This document shows, piece after piece, positions 1-13,600 of a stretch of 64,000 nucleotides of DNA (the stretch's first letter is position 1; every line of letters begins with the position of its first letter). The stretch is taken from positions 12,423,153 to 12,487,152 of the forward strand of contig SSBO01000012.1 in assembly GCA_005281725.1 (NCBI GenBank), in the 5' to 3' direction. The stretch comes from Wuchereria bancrofti. Its lineage: Eukaryota; Nematoda; Chromadorea; Rhabditida; Onchocercidae. The translations under genes and the position numbers were made by a program. The notes under the pieces are model-generated. The model saw only the letters and a list, made by a program, of their open reading frames with translations. It made no database searches and was not told the DNA's origin.

Positions 1-171
1 GTAATAAGAATTATGACAGTTTATTTTTCACCGTTTACTCAAATTTATTCATTACATTCTAAAATCATTATTTCACCGAAGGACGATAGCATAGCAAAGA
101 AAAAACATAAAATATTAAAATATTATTGCCACAATATTATGCAATGATATTTTCATATTGTGTTGCTCTTA

Positions 172-370
172 AACACATTATTATAATCGTATGTTGGTAC
201 TGCGATACTGCCAATACATTATTATAATATATGTTGCTATGAAGATCTATTAAACGTATTATTATAATCACAATTGATAACATACTGCCAAACACATTAT
301 TATAACCATACGTGTATCACGATACTGTTAAACACATTATTATGACCTTGTGTTGATAATCGGTACTGCA
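172..370. repeat. Degenerate minisatellite, about five units of ~40 bp
   Basis: Imperfect tandem units, each starting near AAACACATTATTATAA and followed by a TATGTTG-like stretch and a CGATACTGCC-like end. The units vary in length (about 38-42 bp) and have diverged by substitutions. It lies upstream of, or in an intron of, the gene whose 3' exons follow. A separate ~25-bp direct repeat (ATGATGTGAATACTTGATTA) occurs near 418 and 689. Confidence 0.6.
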
Positions 371-748
371 AAATATTGTATTGATATGTTGCTGTTGCAA
401 TATTACATGATATATTATGATGTGAATACTTGATTAGTATTATTTAATATCTCTGAATAGTTAAACTAAGATTTCAATACAACGGATGCCAGAAGAGTCT
501 TGCTTATATCTTTATTCTTGCTTATCGATTATACCTTTATTGCATTCAGACCAAATGTTTGGTATTAATATGTATAAAAAAAGCTTCTTATAAAATTCGA
601 TTATCAGCATTTCAGAAATATGAGCTGTAAATAAGAAAAATAAACTTTAATTTTTTTTTTTAAAAAATTGTATTTGAGCATGAAACTATGATGTGAATAC
701 TTGATTAGTACTATCTTTTTTACTGACTAACTTTAATTTAAATTTTAG

Positions 749-2039
749 ATAGAAAATAGAGATCAGCAGCATACTCAAAATGATGATTTACTATCTGTAA
801 GAAGTGATGGATTACAGGGCACCACGTCAAATTTCGGTTTAGGTTCTGTTTTTTCCTTTTAATTTCCTATTCATTTTAAAATTTATTTGAAATTTGAAAT
901 AATATAATTTACATTATGGTTTCATTAATTTATTATTATTATTGTCATTATTATTATTATCATTATTATTATTCATACAGTTTAGCATATGTGTGATACG
1001 ATTAATTGACTTGTTCTGCTGTACTTACACAAAATTTGATGGAATAACCGCAATTTCAGGTCGCAATTATCACCGAAATCCTGCATCATTCATGCGTCAT
1101 GGTATTGGTATGAATCATGCTCAACAAACAACAAGGCAAGCATATTTGCGAATTTAAATTTTCTTCAATTCATTCAAATTTAAATTTCAACAAATGGTTG
1201 CAATTTTTGACCACTCAAGATGCCATCGTTTTTGGATGATAAATTGATTGATTATTTGAGAAAAGACGGAAATGAATAAATAAAAGTAAAATGAGAATAG
1301 AATGGAATATGATCAAATATAATTTAGGTTATCCCTCTTGCACCTTTTCTTGAATAAAAATGAAATATTCTTTTACCAATAACAATAGAATTTTCTTTTC
1401 AAATTTTTATGGTTATTCTCTTCCTTTTTATCTTTAACTTCCACTTTCATAAAAAATGATAAAAAATTTAATATACTCTGAAACTTGAAAAAATTATCTT
1501 AAAGAAAAGAATCTTTCTCTTTTTTAATTTAACACAATAATTTAACACAAATACAGATTTTTAAATCTGTAATTTTTCAAGAATTGAAAAAAGGAAAAAA
1601 GTTGGCGGTAATATTTTATAGGATTTGAATGAACTTGGGTATCTTGAGATTATAGTATTTTGAATTTTGAAAAAAAATTGAGAGAATGTCAACAATTTCA
1701 TTGATGAGTCATTAGGAAGCAATTATGTTCGACACAAAATTTTAACCAAACAAATTTGAATCTGTCCACAAAAATGGTTGTTGATTCGTTCAGCTTAATG
1801 TAGTCTTATGCTCTATGTTCATACCAAGGTTTATAAAGAAGATAAGAATGAAAATGAAATTTTATAATTCAAAGAATTGAAATATAAAAATTATCCAAAT
1901 AATATTTTATTTTAGGTTAATGGCTGATCAAGATAGCGGTATTGTAAAACATCAGGTACCAAACATCACAATTGATCCTACAAGTAGTGAACAACATATA
2001 TCACCGGCAAAATTATTAAAAGGAGCTATGGAAATGTGA
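749..2039 (+). CDS. 3'-terminal exons of an unidentified gene
   Basis: Three exons join in one open frame: about 749-842, 1060-1135 and 1916-2039, ending in TGA. The phases fit exactly (carry of 1, then 2 nt). The encoded tail is about 97 residues, hydrophilic and rich in Ser, Thr, Gln and Asn, with short runs such as DLLSVRSDGLQG, RNPASFMRHGIG and ISPAKLLKGAMEM. It has no membrane segment and no domain I recognise. It resembles the cytoplasmic tail of a larger protein whose body would lie left of the window, but that is inference. The first intron is GT-AG. The second appears to use a GC donor (ACAAG|GCAAGC at 1136). No start codon is claimed because the gene is partial. Acceptors are good (ATTTTAG, AATTTCAG, ATTTTAG), which is the main support besides phase agreement. 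Confidence 0.55.
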
Positions 2040-2491
2040 TATCACATTTGTGCAATATATATACGTGTGTATATCTTTTTTGTTTCACATTCAAATTATT
2101 CCTTCTTTTTTTCTAAATTTTTTTGCATTTTTAAAACTTAATTCGATTTTGCGATCTCTCTCACTTTTGCTTTTCACTATTGTTTCCTCAAAAAAAATAC
2201 CTTTTTAAGCGAGAGAAATTTGCCAAAATTAGTGATAAGTTTGATACTTTCTTTTTTTGTTGTTTTTCTTTCTTTTCGATAAAAACAAAGTTGCCGGTGG
2301 AAAACTAATTAAGACATTTTACGAAATTCTGTCAAATTAAACAGATGCCTTAAAATGTTATAAATTTAAATGAACAATTGGTTTTATTAGAAAGGTTTTC
2401 TCATTATTATTGCTAATGAAGTTTTGTTTTTTTTTGTTTTTTTGTTTTCCTTTAAATTACTTGCATTTTCAGTTCTTTTCTTTTTAAAAGA

Positions 2492-2792
2492 AAAACAACG
2501 AATTATTGGAGTATAATAATATATTTTAAATTAATTTGAAAGACTTGACAAAAACTGAAATTTTTTTTTAATTAATCTTTTTGAATACTAATCAATGAAT
2601 GTTTCTCTATAATGATATTTCATATTATTTCACATTATTGANAAAACAACGAATTATTGGAGTATAATAATATATTTTAAATTAATTTGAAAGACTTGAC
2701 AAAAACTGAAATTTTTTTTTAATTAATCTTTTTGAATACTAATCAATGAATGTTTCTCTATAATGATATTTCATATTATTTCACATTATTGA
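2492..2792. repeat. Direct 150-bp copies flanking a single N (2642)
   Basis: 2492-2641 and 2643-2792 appear identical and are separated only by one N. This is best explained as the end of one contig and the start of the next covering the same DNA without being merged. No gene is seen in it. Confidence 0.85.
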
Positions 2793-3251
2793 GAAATTCT
2801 TTCAACGAATTTGTTAAACCGATAATTGTGGAAATTTATATTTTCAATTAATTCTGTCAAGGATTTTATTCACTTAGGAGTCAATACAAAGAAAAATATT
2901 TTAATGAAAAAAAGCAAATAAATCAATGTTTTGTTATGTTATTGAACTGAAATACTTATTATTTACAGTTATGCTTCTAATTCATGCTTCTAAATTTTTT
3001 TGTAATTGCAAATGTAAATAGGATATAACGTGTATATTAAAAATAATTTAACAAAATTGTTCATTCATTCATTTTTGCGGTCGATTGTTTCACACAATAT
3101 TTTAAAAATTCATCACAGTTTAAAGTTTCTTATCATTTTAAACACCTCTTTGCATCTCTTTTGTTTCCTTCCCTTTTTTCTATTAATTGGATGAAAACAT
3201 TTAGAAGACAGCAAAATTATCATTTTCATTATCTGTTTGACACATTAAAAT

Positions 3252-6158
3252 ATGGAATGTAAGCAGAAGAAAGAAAAAAGTAAATAATTTTTTAATCAAA
3301 AAATTGATCAATAATATGTCACAACATATAATTTTTTACATGATACAGACAATTCCAATTAATAGAACCAGTTAATGGTTATATTTAAATTAACAAACGA
3401 ATAGCTAATTTACATAAATACTAATATTTGACCAGATCAAACAAATAATTTCTGATATTAAGATACTCAATATATTCATCTCATAAAACTTTGTTCTTAT
3501 CCTTTTTTAATGACTATGCTTCAAATCCAATTATTTTTCCTTTTAGTAAATATTCTTTTTCATCTTCTTCTTTTCATATTGTAAATTGTAAAGCAATTGA
3601 TTTATTATTTGCAGTATTTACTAAATTTAATCTTTATTTAATTAAAAAATTTTGTTTCAAAATAAATGAAAGAATAGACCGGTGGACTTTTATTTGTTAT
3701 TAAATATATATATGCCCAGTGCCTTAATCAATGTATGTCTTCATAAATTGATGATAATACTATAATTCGTTATGCTTTTATGATTATTGATTTTGATCTT
3801 ATTTTGATATTATTTTGATGTTATTAACAATGGCTATAAGAAAAGAATGGAATTCATTTATTAATTGAAATCATAAATGAACTTATTTCAATTCTTGTTG
3901 ATATCAACAGAAATATAACAAAAATTTGTTACTGATTTATTTATTTTTTAGATAATAATAGTTACGACAATAATTAATAAATAGCAAAAATTATGAACAA
4001 AGCTTTCTAAAATGCTAATTTGAATCTGAAATTTAAAAAAATTTTAATTTAAAAAATTTTTTAAATTCATTGTTTATTGATTGAATTCAACATCTGATGT
4101 AAACTTAAGCATATAAATGGATCATTTTTTCTCTTGAAATGAATGGTTTATTTTGATGACTTTTTTAAGATTAAAGGAACTTCATGAAAGCAAAACAGCA
4201 TAAGCTAAAAAATAGGTAATAAAATGCACATTGCAGACTTAAAAATTTTTGTAGACTTAAGTTTAGATTAAAAAGATAAACATCTTCATATATTGTTGAA
4301 ATGTTATTTATCATCTATGAATTAATGAAAACTTGATCGGAGAATTAGTTAGAAATATGATTTACCGATTTAGATTATTGATTTTACTTTGGAAAATTTC
4401 AACATGATCATTTAGGAAGCAAGATATTAGATATAATTAGCAATAATTACACTATACCGGATAACTGGATAGTACTTATAATTCGGACTGTTCTAATAAC
4501 CGAAAAAATAACCGGTTTTGGATATGCATAATGATATACAGTGACAAAGAAATGAAAAAATGGTTTGAAATCTGGATATTAATTTAATTTGACCTATTTC
4601 TGTGAAGTATTCTTCTAGTTTAAAGTTATTGAATCATTACTTTTTCAGACTATTTCAACCTGTTAATAAAAAATTAGTTTTTTCGAAAAGAAGGAAAAGG
4701 ACTTNATGGAATGTAAGCAGAAGAAAGAAAAAAGTAAATAATTTTTTAATCAAAAAATTGATCAATAATATGTCACAACATATAATTTTTTACATGATAC
4801 AGACAATTCCAATTAATAGAACCAGTTAATGGTTATATTTAAATTAACAAACGAATAGCTAATTTACATAAATACTAATATTTGACCAGATCAAACAAAT
4901 AATTTCTGATATTAAGATACTCAATATATTCATCTCATAAAACTTTGTTCTTATCCTTTTTTAATGACTATGCTTCAAATCCAATTATTTTTCCTTTTAG
5001 TAAATATTCTTTTTCATCTTCTTCTTTTCATATTGTAAATTGTAAAGCAATTGATTTATTATTTGCAGTATTTACTAAATTTAATCTTTATTTAATTAAA
5101 AAATTTTGTTTCAAAATAAATGAAAGAATAGACCGGTGGACTTTTATTTGTTATTAAATATATATATGCCCAGTGCCTTAATCAATGTATGTCTTCATAA
5201 ATTGATGATAATACTATAATTCGTTATGCTTTTATGATTATTGATTTTGATCTTATTTTGATATTATTTTGATGTTATTAACAATGGCTATAAGAAAAGA
5301 ATGGAATTCATTTATTAATTGAAATCATAAATGAACTTATTTCAATTCTTGTTGATATCAACAGAAATATAACAAAAATTTGTTACTGATTTATTTATTT
5401 TTTAGATAATAATAGTTACGACAATAATTAATAAATAGCAAAAATTATGAACAAAGCTTTCTAAAATGCTAATTTGAATCTGAAATTTAAAAAAATTTTA
5501 ATTTAAAAAATTTTTTAAATTCATTGTTTATTGATTGAATTCAACATCTGATGTAAACTTAAGCATATAAATGGATCATTTTTTCTCTTGAAATGAATGG
5601 TTTATTTTGATGACTTTTTTAAGATTAAAGGAACTTCATGAAAGCAAAACAGCATAAGCTAAAAAATAGGTAATAAAATGCACATTGCAGACTTAAAAAT
5701 TTTTGTAGACTTAAGTTTAGATTAAAAAGATAAACATCTTCATATATTGTTGAAATGTTATTTATCATCTATGAATTAATGAAAACTTGATCGGAGAATT
5801 AGTTAGAAATATGATTTACCGATTTAGATTATTGATTTTACTTTGGAAAATTTCAACATGATCATTTAGGAAGCAAGATATTAGATATAATTAGCAATAA
5901 TTACACTATACCGGATAACTGGATAGTACTTATAATTCGGACTGTTCTAATAACCGAAAAAATAACCGGTTTTGGATATGCATAATGATATACAGTGACA
6001 AAGAAATGAAAAAATGGTTTGAAATCTGGATATTAATTTAATTTGACCTATTTCTGTGAAGTATTCTTCTAGTTTAAAGTTATTGAATCATTACTTTTTC
6101 AGACTATTTCAACCTGTTAATAAAAAATTAGTTTTTTCGAAAAGAAGGAAAAGGACTT
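3252..6158. repeat. Direct 1453-bp copies flanking a single N (4705)
   Basis: 3252-4704 and 4706-6158 match from end to end, including two identical 70-codon reading frames at 3491 and 4945. The N sits exactly at the junction. This is a probable unmerged contig overlap rather than a biological tandem duplication. The sequence is AT-rich, and neither copy contains splice-consistent coding sequence that I can support. Confidence 0.85.
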
Positions 6159-9100
6159 AAATAATCATTTAATGAAAATGTAATTAGTGTAATTTCTATT
6201 GTGTGTGGATAATTTACTTCCTTATTCTATCAGTTCGTGAAATGAAAATTCACAACCAACACTTTTATTTTCTCATTAATCCTAAATATTCGAATATTCG
6301 AATTTTTTTGTTTTGCTAAAATCTGAAATAAATAAATAAATGCTTATTCTTTAATCCTAAGTAGCGAATATTTTCGCTATCATAACATACCCGATAAGCG
6401 GGCAAAAAGAAAAGATAACATTCTTTTTACATTTCAAGAAGAAGAAAAATACGATGGGATGATGAATATTAATTAAATAAAAATGAACATAGAAAAATTA
6501 AAGGAAATAAAAACAGCATATTAAATATTTTTTTCTATTCCTATCCATCATTTTTTTAGTCATCTCACTTTTTTCCAATTAACAACAAAAATATATATTT
6601 TTTTTCTTAACAAAAAAAAAACAAAAAATATATTTCTTAATTTTTCGTCTTCTTTAACTTCTCTTTCTCTTACCTATAAAACTTCGATGTGAAAAAAATA
6701 TATAATTCGATAATTGATTTCAGGAAGGAAATTTTAAATATAATTGGAATTTGACCATTTAGGAAAAAACTGAGGTAAAACCTATTTTACTACCTTCATT
6801 CATTCAGATATGATTTTATACCGTTTTTCTCATTCTAATCTTTTCTCTTTATTTCTTATTACTATCCAACTATTTTCTTATTTTTTAATAAGAAGAAAAA
6901 ATCAATTCTTTCTTTTTTTCAAAGAAAGCTTTGTTGACATTGTTGTCATGACATTTGTTTACATTTTGATCCAAAAGTAAATATTACTAACCATCTGTAA
7001 TCGTTCAACTCATTTTCTTGTCAAATATTATTTTTATCTATTTTTTCTTTTTTTGCTGTCATTAATCTTTCCAAGCAATAAATTAAAAAAAGCAATCATT
7101 TTATTTAATTATCATTATATTAAGATTTTTCCAGTAACAAATAAATTAAATTTTAATTTTTAAATTTAATTTTTTACACATTGCTTGATAGTTTATACAT
7201 AATCTGATATGAATATCAGATTAAATTCAATAAGTATTCAACTGCCAGAAATGAAAATCATACTTCATTTCAATTACTTACTTAAGGTGGCATTCTTAAA
7301 AGGTAAAATATTACAAGAGTACAAAATTATGTGAAGATTAATGAATGATCACTTTATACTTCATTAATAGTATAAACTGAAATGGATTTTTTTTGCTGGA
7401 TAAATTAGAAACGAAATTAGTAATAACTGAAATGATTATTCAATTTTATCATTTTTATATAATAATTCCCATTAAAAGAAGTAAAGGTATCTAAGAGTGT
7501 TCTTGTGAAATAATTGGTAAAAAGATTGTTTAATAATGGAATGGATAGAAATGAGTTAGTGACAGTGTGACTGTTTGTTTAGTTGACAATATTTCTTCCC
7601 CTATTTGATAAGAGAATTTTTTCTTCCCTCATTCTTCTATCGACAAATTTTGCTTCAATAATTTGTTAAAAAATTTTGATACCAAAAGTTTTTTTTAAGT
7701 TGAATTATGTTTAAATATTAATGAAAATTTTATTATTTATGACTGAATGATTTTGAAATTCTAAGGAAATGCATTCAATTGGATATTTTGCATATATACA
7801 TTTTACTAGAAGTTAGTTTTAGCTTATGTTTCGACCCAATATAGCTTCCGTAATCATTTCCTCATACGTGTATCACCATCTCGGTACTATTATCTCAGAC
7901 GTCTTAGAAGGTATTTGCGAATGATCAAATAGTAAAACTTTTGTGTATTACTCATTACCTCTGCTATTTCAAATTTTCTCCACAATTAAACTGCATTTGA
8001 CTTTGTACCTGTATCTATCTGTGTCCGTGACTTATCTATCTGTGACTTTGTACCATATCTATCTACACAGACAGGTAGAGATTGAATCCATTCTGTACGG
8101 AAATTAATTACTCGAATGATAGAAATACTTGTAATACTTGAATTATCATTTTCTTGCGTCATTGAACACAATCCCAACTCATTTTTCTTCGCTATTCTCA
8201 TCAATTGTCATTTTCAACAGGCACACTTTTTTTCACTCTTTGCTTTCAATCAATAATAAATCAATCAATCAACCAATGATTGGTTTGAAATTATTTCATC
8301 AATTGTTTTCAAATCTCATTCAGCACTTTTTACAAAAATCCATGTTCCTTTTCTGTTTTTCTATCAATTTAATTCAATTCCGACTAATTTTCCAATTCTA
8401 CTATCATTCACTTCTCCTAATTTTTAGTTCAAAAATTAATAATTTCATCTTTTTTCCTTTCCTGCTACATTATTATCATTGATACTATTTCTCCTACTAT
8501 CATTATTAACTATTCTGCAAATGTAAAGCATTCAATCATTACCGTAAACATCAAACAATCAATGATAACTGAATGGTAATTATGTATGTATGTATGTGTG
8601 TATTTGATAAATTACATAAATAAATAGCAATTATTAATAAGAGAGGAAAAAAGAATTCTTTTTCAATTAAATAAAAAGAAGGAGAAAAAGGAAAAAAGTA
8701 ATCACAATTAGGTTATTTTTTACTTTTCATGAATTTTCATTTTATTTTTAACTTCTTTTTCTTTCATTTTGTCATTCAATCAATATTTATTTATTTTATT
8801 ACATCATAAACGTATAATATAATATATAATGTGATCAAATAAATTTATTCCAATATGAAACAAATCAAAGTTTCAATTAATATTTCAATTTGCACTGAAA
8901 AAAATTTACCATTGGTTACTATTATCCTGGATTATTGCTATTATTGTAGGTTATGTATAGGTTATATAGAGTATAGATTATTGTTATAAAAATCTTATAA
9001 ATTATATAGTTATATAGATTAGTCGTTCATATTATTTGTATTATATTATTTAAATATTATCAAAGAGGACATAATGAAGTTTTCTATGTTTTTTTCATTT

Positions 9101-9170
9101 TTAAATTTATTTTAACTTTTAATTTCAAGTTTAGTATCAGTTTTTCGACTTATATAATTTATATATATTT
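6159..9170. other. AT-rich intergenic or intronic DNA
   Basis: Low-complexity A/T sequence with T-rich reading frames (for example a 114-codon frame at 8138-8482 made mostly of F, L, I, S, N and H) that have no coding character. A short perfect palindrome (TTCGAATATTCGAA) lies near 6290-6303. I see no supported gene. Confidence 0.5.
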
Positions 9171-9178
9171 TTTACAGA

Positions 9179-9262
9179 CTTTCAGTTGAAGTACAACATT
9201 CAGTGATGCTACAAGCAAAATTCGAAATATCCAGACAATTAAACGATCGTACTGATAAATAA
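9179..9262 (+). CDS. Possible isolated terminal exon
   Basis: After a good acceptor (ATTTTTTACAG) a frame reads LSVEVQHSVMLQAKFEISRQ and continues to a TAA at about 9260-9262. Its composition is more protein-like than the surroundings. No partner exon was found on either side, so it could be a remnant of a gene or chance. It lies 1.4 kb upstream of the receptor kinase pseudogene and might belong to its ectodomain, but nothing in the sequence shows this. Confidence 0.2.
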   Translation, partial: LSVEVQHSVMLQAKFEISRQLNDRTDK

Positions 9263-10694
9263 TTGAATTATTACAATTGAATTACTGTTATTCTTACTGA
9301 TATTTAACAAATATCTAAAACATGAAAAACACGTCTTCCAGGTGTGAAGTTTGTGTTTGAATTTCAATTTTCTATCTAGAAAAGGATTATTGATGATGGT
9401 TGACAATGTGCACAATTTGAACATTGCAATAGTTTGAATTCAAGGATATAGTATACCTCAAAATATTTGCTTTCTCCGATGAAATCATTCAAAAACAAAC
9501 GAATTAATATTTAATAAATTATGTTTGTAATGAACGTTCAAAATTTTAAAAATATTCCATATGTTATTTCACAAATTTTATGAAAGGTTAGCTTCATAAA
9601 ATTAGAAAAGTTGAAATGAATTTTGAAATTTTTTTCTCATCTTGCTTCCGGTTTACATTTCTTATTTCAGTCTTTGCATATTTTGCCCTTTAACTGATCA
9701 AAACTTTAAAATGATTTCATTGCTTACTTTCATGAAATTTGTGCTTATTGATCTTTTTCTCACAGTTTACTTTGTCTTTGAAATTAATCTATATTATTAG
9801 AAACTAAAGTAAATAAGTAAATAAGATTGCGTCAAAAAAAGACCAAATGAAAAGTTCGAAAATTATTTTCTGTTCAAATTCAAACTTCTACTTTAAATAT
9901 TAAGTCTAAAATTGAGTGTAAATTAAAGTAGTAAAACAATTTATTTTTAAACAATTTAATACTTTTAACAATAATAAATTATAATAGTTATCTAATGATA
10001 ACGATTTCCTATTGAATCATTTCAAATTCGTGTCAATTTTTAATTTTATTTTAATTTTATTTGCTGTGCACATTTCTTTTTCAAGTTGAGAATAAAATTT
10101 ACAATCAGTGACAACATTTCTTAAACAATTATGAAATGATTATTATGATAAGAAACAAGAATAAACTGATAAATCAGATAATAATCTGCGATTGATGTCA
10201 AATATTTATAATCTATTCTTTCTCATAAAACTATTCCGGAGAATATGAAAGAAGAAGGACAGTGGTAATCCATTTCTATATTTTGGCATTAATATATCCA
10301 TGATAAGTTCACTATTATTTCGGATCTATTGAAGTACTATTAATACTTCTTGTATAAATATATCTAATCTTTCTACCTGTTTCATAGTGTCAAACTAAAC
10401 TACATTTTACGATAATAAATACTGTACTGCATTACTGTAATACCCAAAATTCTTAATAATTGATAGTAACGGATAAAAATACTTTTTCAATATCATTCAA
10501 GTTTACACATACCTTAATTAGCTTCTTCATATTATTTCTGTTGAAATATTTGAATTGATCAAATTAAGGTTACACATATTTATCTAACAAATATTTTAAT
10601 TAACTTTGTTAACGTAAGTTAGCTTTCTAGAATATTTAGACTAATTTGAATATTTAGACTTACAACTTTGACTTTGAACTCGACTTTTGTTGCA

Positions 10695-13600
10695 GATCGT
10701 AATTATTTGGATTATAATCAGAAGATCCGAGAATCGAGTCAGCACCTCGACTGGTTCATGATTACCTAATGATCTAAATGATACCATCACGCATATTTCT
10801 CAAATCACCAATGATTCAATTTTGCATTCTGTTGCAGGTATCACATCTAATATTTTATAATTTAACAATTATTAAAATAATCTATTTTTAATGGTCCTTG
10901 AATATCTTAGTAATACATAAAGTTCATTTAAATAATTTTATCAATTTCATTATATCTGGAAAATTAGGCAGTCCGTTGCTTACTTAATTCAATCTACCAC
11001 TCAAAATATTATTATCAGATGTTGTATTATCAAAAATACAAGCATATTTCTTATCAGTTTCACTTAATCACATTGCAACTATCACTGTGATTAGATCATT
11101 ACTTTAGTCATCAAAAAACGTTGCATCGCCAAAGTAATCAGTGATTCCTCGGACTCATACTCATTACTTCTTAACTCCTAAAAATATCATTTTTTATTCT
11201 TAAATGTTGAATCTTCAATAAATAACAAGAGTTAGCTAAAAACAAGGGTGTAAAACTCCTTGTACGCGTCAAAAGTGAATTTAGAACCAAAAAATTTATG
11301 TTTGATATGAAAGACAACAAGCACTCAACAATTAATAATGCAAAAATTGATTATTTACAGTAAAACTAGGATTTGGTATTGGTTTATCATTACTAATACT
11401 CCTATTGATCATCCTTATTGCTCTTCTGTATCGAGAATGGTTCCGGTGAAATTTGCAATCAGAAAATAACACTGATAACAATTCATCTGGTCGTGATTTT
11501 TGTTTTAATTGTAATTTGTAATTTTGGTAGAAAAGTAGTGATAAAGACAACAAGCACTCAGCAATTAATAATGCATTATCGATGCTAACGAGTTTCAGTA
11601 TCGGAAGCATTATAAACATGAAAACAATCGATGCAGTAAAGGAATATTAAGCTTAACTTCATAATTACATTAAGCCTAATTTGGTATACGATTCAGCCTC
11701 AAATTGATAATTACATCAACTTCAATTTTCCAGCTCTTTACTTTCTTAATTACTCCTACTTTAAAAAAATTTTTTTTATGTCTTGCATGGTGGTATTTAC
11801 TTGATTACTGTTTGTGAAACAAGTAATTACTTTTCACATTCTCACAATTGTCAATCTTTTGCTGTGATGCGAAAGATTGAAACAAAAATTTTTCAAGGGA
11901 TCGTAAAATTTGTCTTTAATTTTCCAAAAACAAGTCCAAAAGATTTTGTTAAGAATCTTTCACGTTTTCACTTCTTTTTTTGTAAGTAGAAAATCCCAAG
12001 AGATCCAAAAATTGTTTTAGTTGTGGATATTTAAGGGAGGTGAAAAGAAAAGTAAATAATACTATTTTCAACAACATTGATGTTTTTAATAAAATTCTTA
12101 CAGAGAAAAAAATCTCACTCTTACCACTTATCATTTAGCTAAGCAATTTTTTCTTTTTAAGCGAAAATTTGTGTTGCTAGAAAAATCACGATTAGTGGTA
12201 TTTCATAAAATAAAACTTGGTTCTGGCGCATTTCGCAATGTCTACAAAGGTTGTAATTTTATTCATATACACATATATATCAAGAATATATATTTATCAA
12301 GAAAAGAAAAAGTAAGAAGAAATAATAATTTTAAAACAAAGCAATTTATCAAAAAGTATAAAGTATAAATAAGTTACAAATGATAATTTGCTTTGAATAA
12401 TTGAAATTTTGTAAACAATTTAAAATAAAAGTTGTTCATGAAAATGTATTTTTCATAACTACATAACAAAAGCATTTAATAATTATCACAGTTTACAATG
12501 ATTATATTCGTTAATCTTTTTCTTTTGATGAAATGATTTGGTCAAATAATAATGAAAAATTTTGATGAAAAAATAGCAATAATAAAGCTGGAAATGTTTT
12601 TTTCATATTGGTTAACAAAGAATAATTAAAAATATTACTTTCTATTATTATAATTATAACAATAATAATACTAATACAGGTAATAATTTTTTACATTGAT
12701 TAACAACGAATAATTAAAAATATCATTTTCAATTATCATAATTTACTAATGATTATTAATGCTACAGTTCTTATCAATAACTTCACTGCTATTTCTTTTG
12801 CAATAAATTGTTGTACTCTTTTTCTTTCCTTCTTTATATTAAAATTTTTCCCTAATTCTTTTCTTTCAATTTTTTAGGCGCCATTAAAGAATTAGCTCCA
12901 ATTTGTAAAATAAATCCATCATTAGTATCTTCTGGAACATTCAAAGATTGCATGTATGCAGGAAAAATGCTTCCTTCTATTGCAGATGCGCATGCTGACT
13001 TTATCCAGGTTTTATCATTTTAACAATATTTCAAATAAAGTATTACAATGTTAGTAATAGTTAAAACAGCAAATTTTGGCTCAAAAAAATCAAATTGTAA
13101 TTTTATTTGCAAGTAATGAATTCATAACATCATTTATCCATAGAGGAAGAAAGAAAAATGTTTGATCATTTAAAAAAATCATTTAAAGTTTTATATTGAA
13201 TTATTAAATTTAATGATAGATCGCTTACTAAATTAATTACTTTAACCATTCCTTGAAAATTTTTCGTTTGTTTGTTTTTTGCTACTGTAATCAAAATAGC
13301 GAATAAGATTAGCTTTGCTATGACATTTAACAGAAGTATCATTATGGAAAAAAAATGCCTAGGGCTAATCTTTGACCTACTCGTCACTTTGATTTATTAC
13401 ATTTGCTTGTTTTCTGGCATTTGCTACAATGTTTGCTCATTTTTTTTTGATACGTTCAAAAATATATTTTTTCCAATTGTTCTAATATTAAAATTCTAAT
13501 TCAAGAATTCTAGCTTTAATTGCAAACATCAAATTGAATTAATCTAGGAAATAAAATTTATGAAATCACTTAAGTATCATCCACATTTGATAAATATGCT

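Noticed and set aside
172..370. CRISPR-like spaced repeats
   Set aside because: Units are contiguous and diverged with no unique spacers of constant length; a eukaryotic minisatellite fits better.
8138..8482. 114-codon plus-strand open frame
   Set aside because: Composed mostly of F, L, I, S, N and H from T-rich DNA, with no domain, splice partner or signal organisation; typical chance frame.
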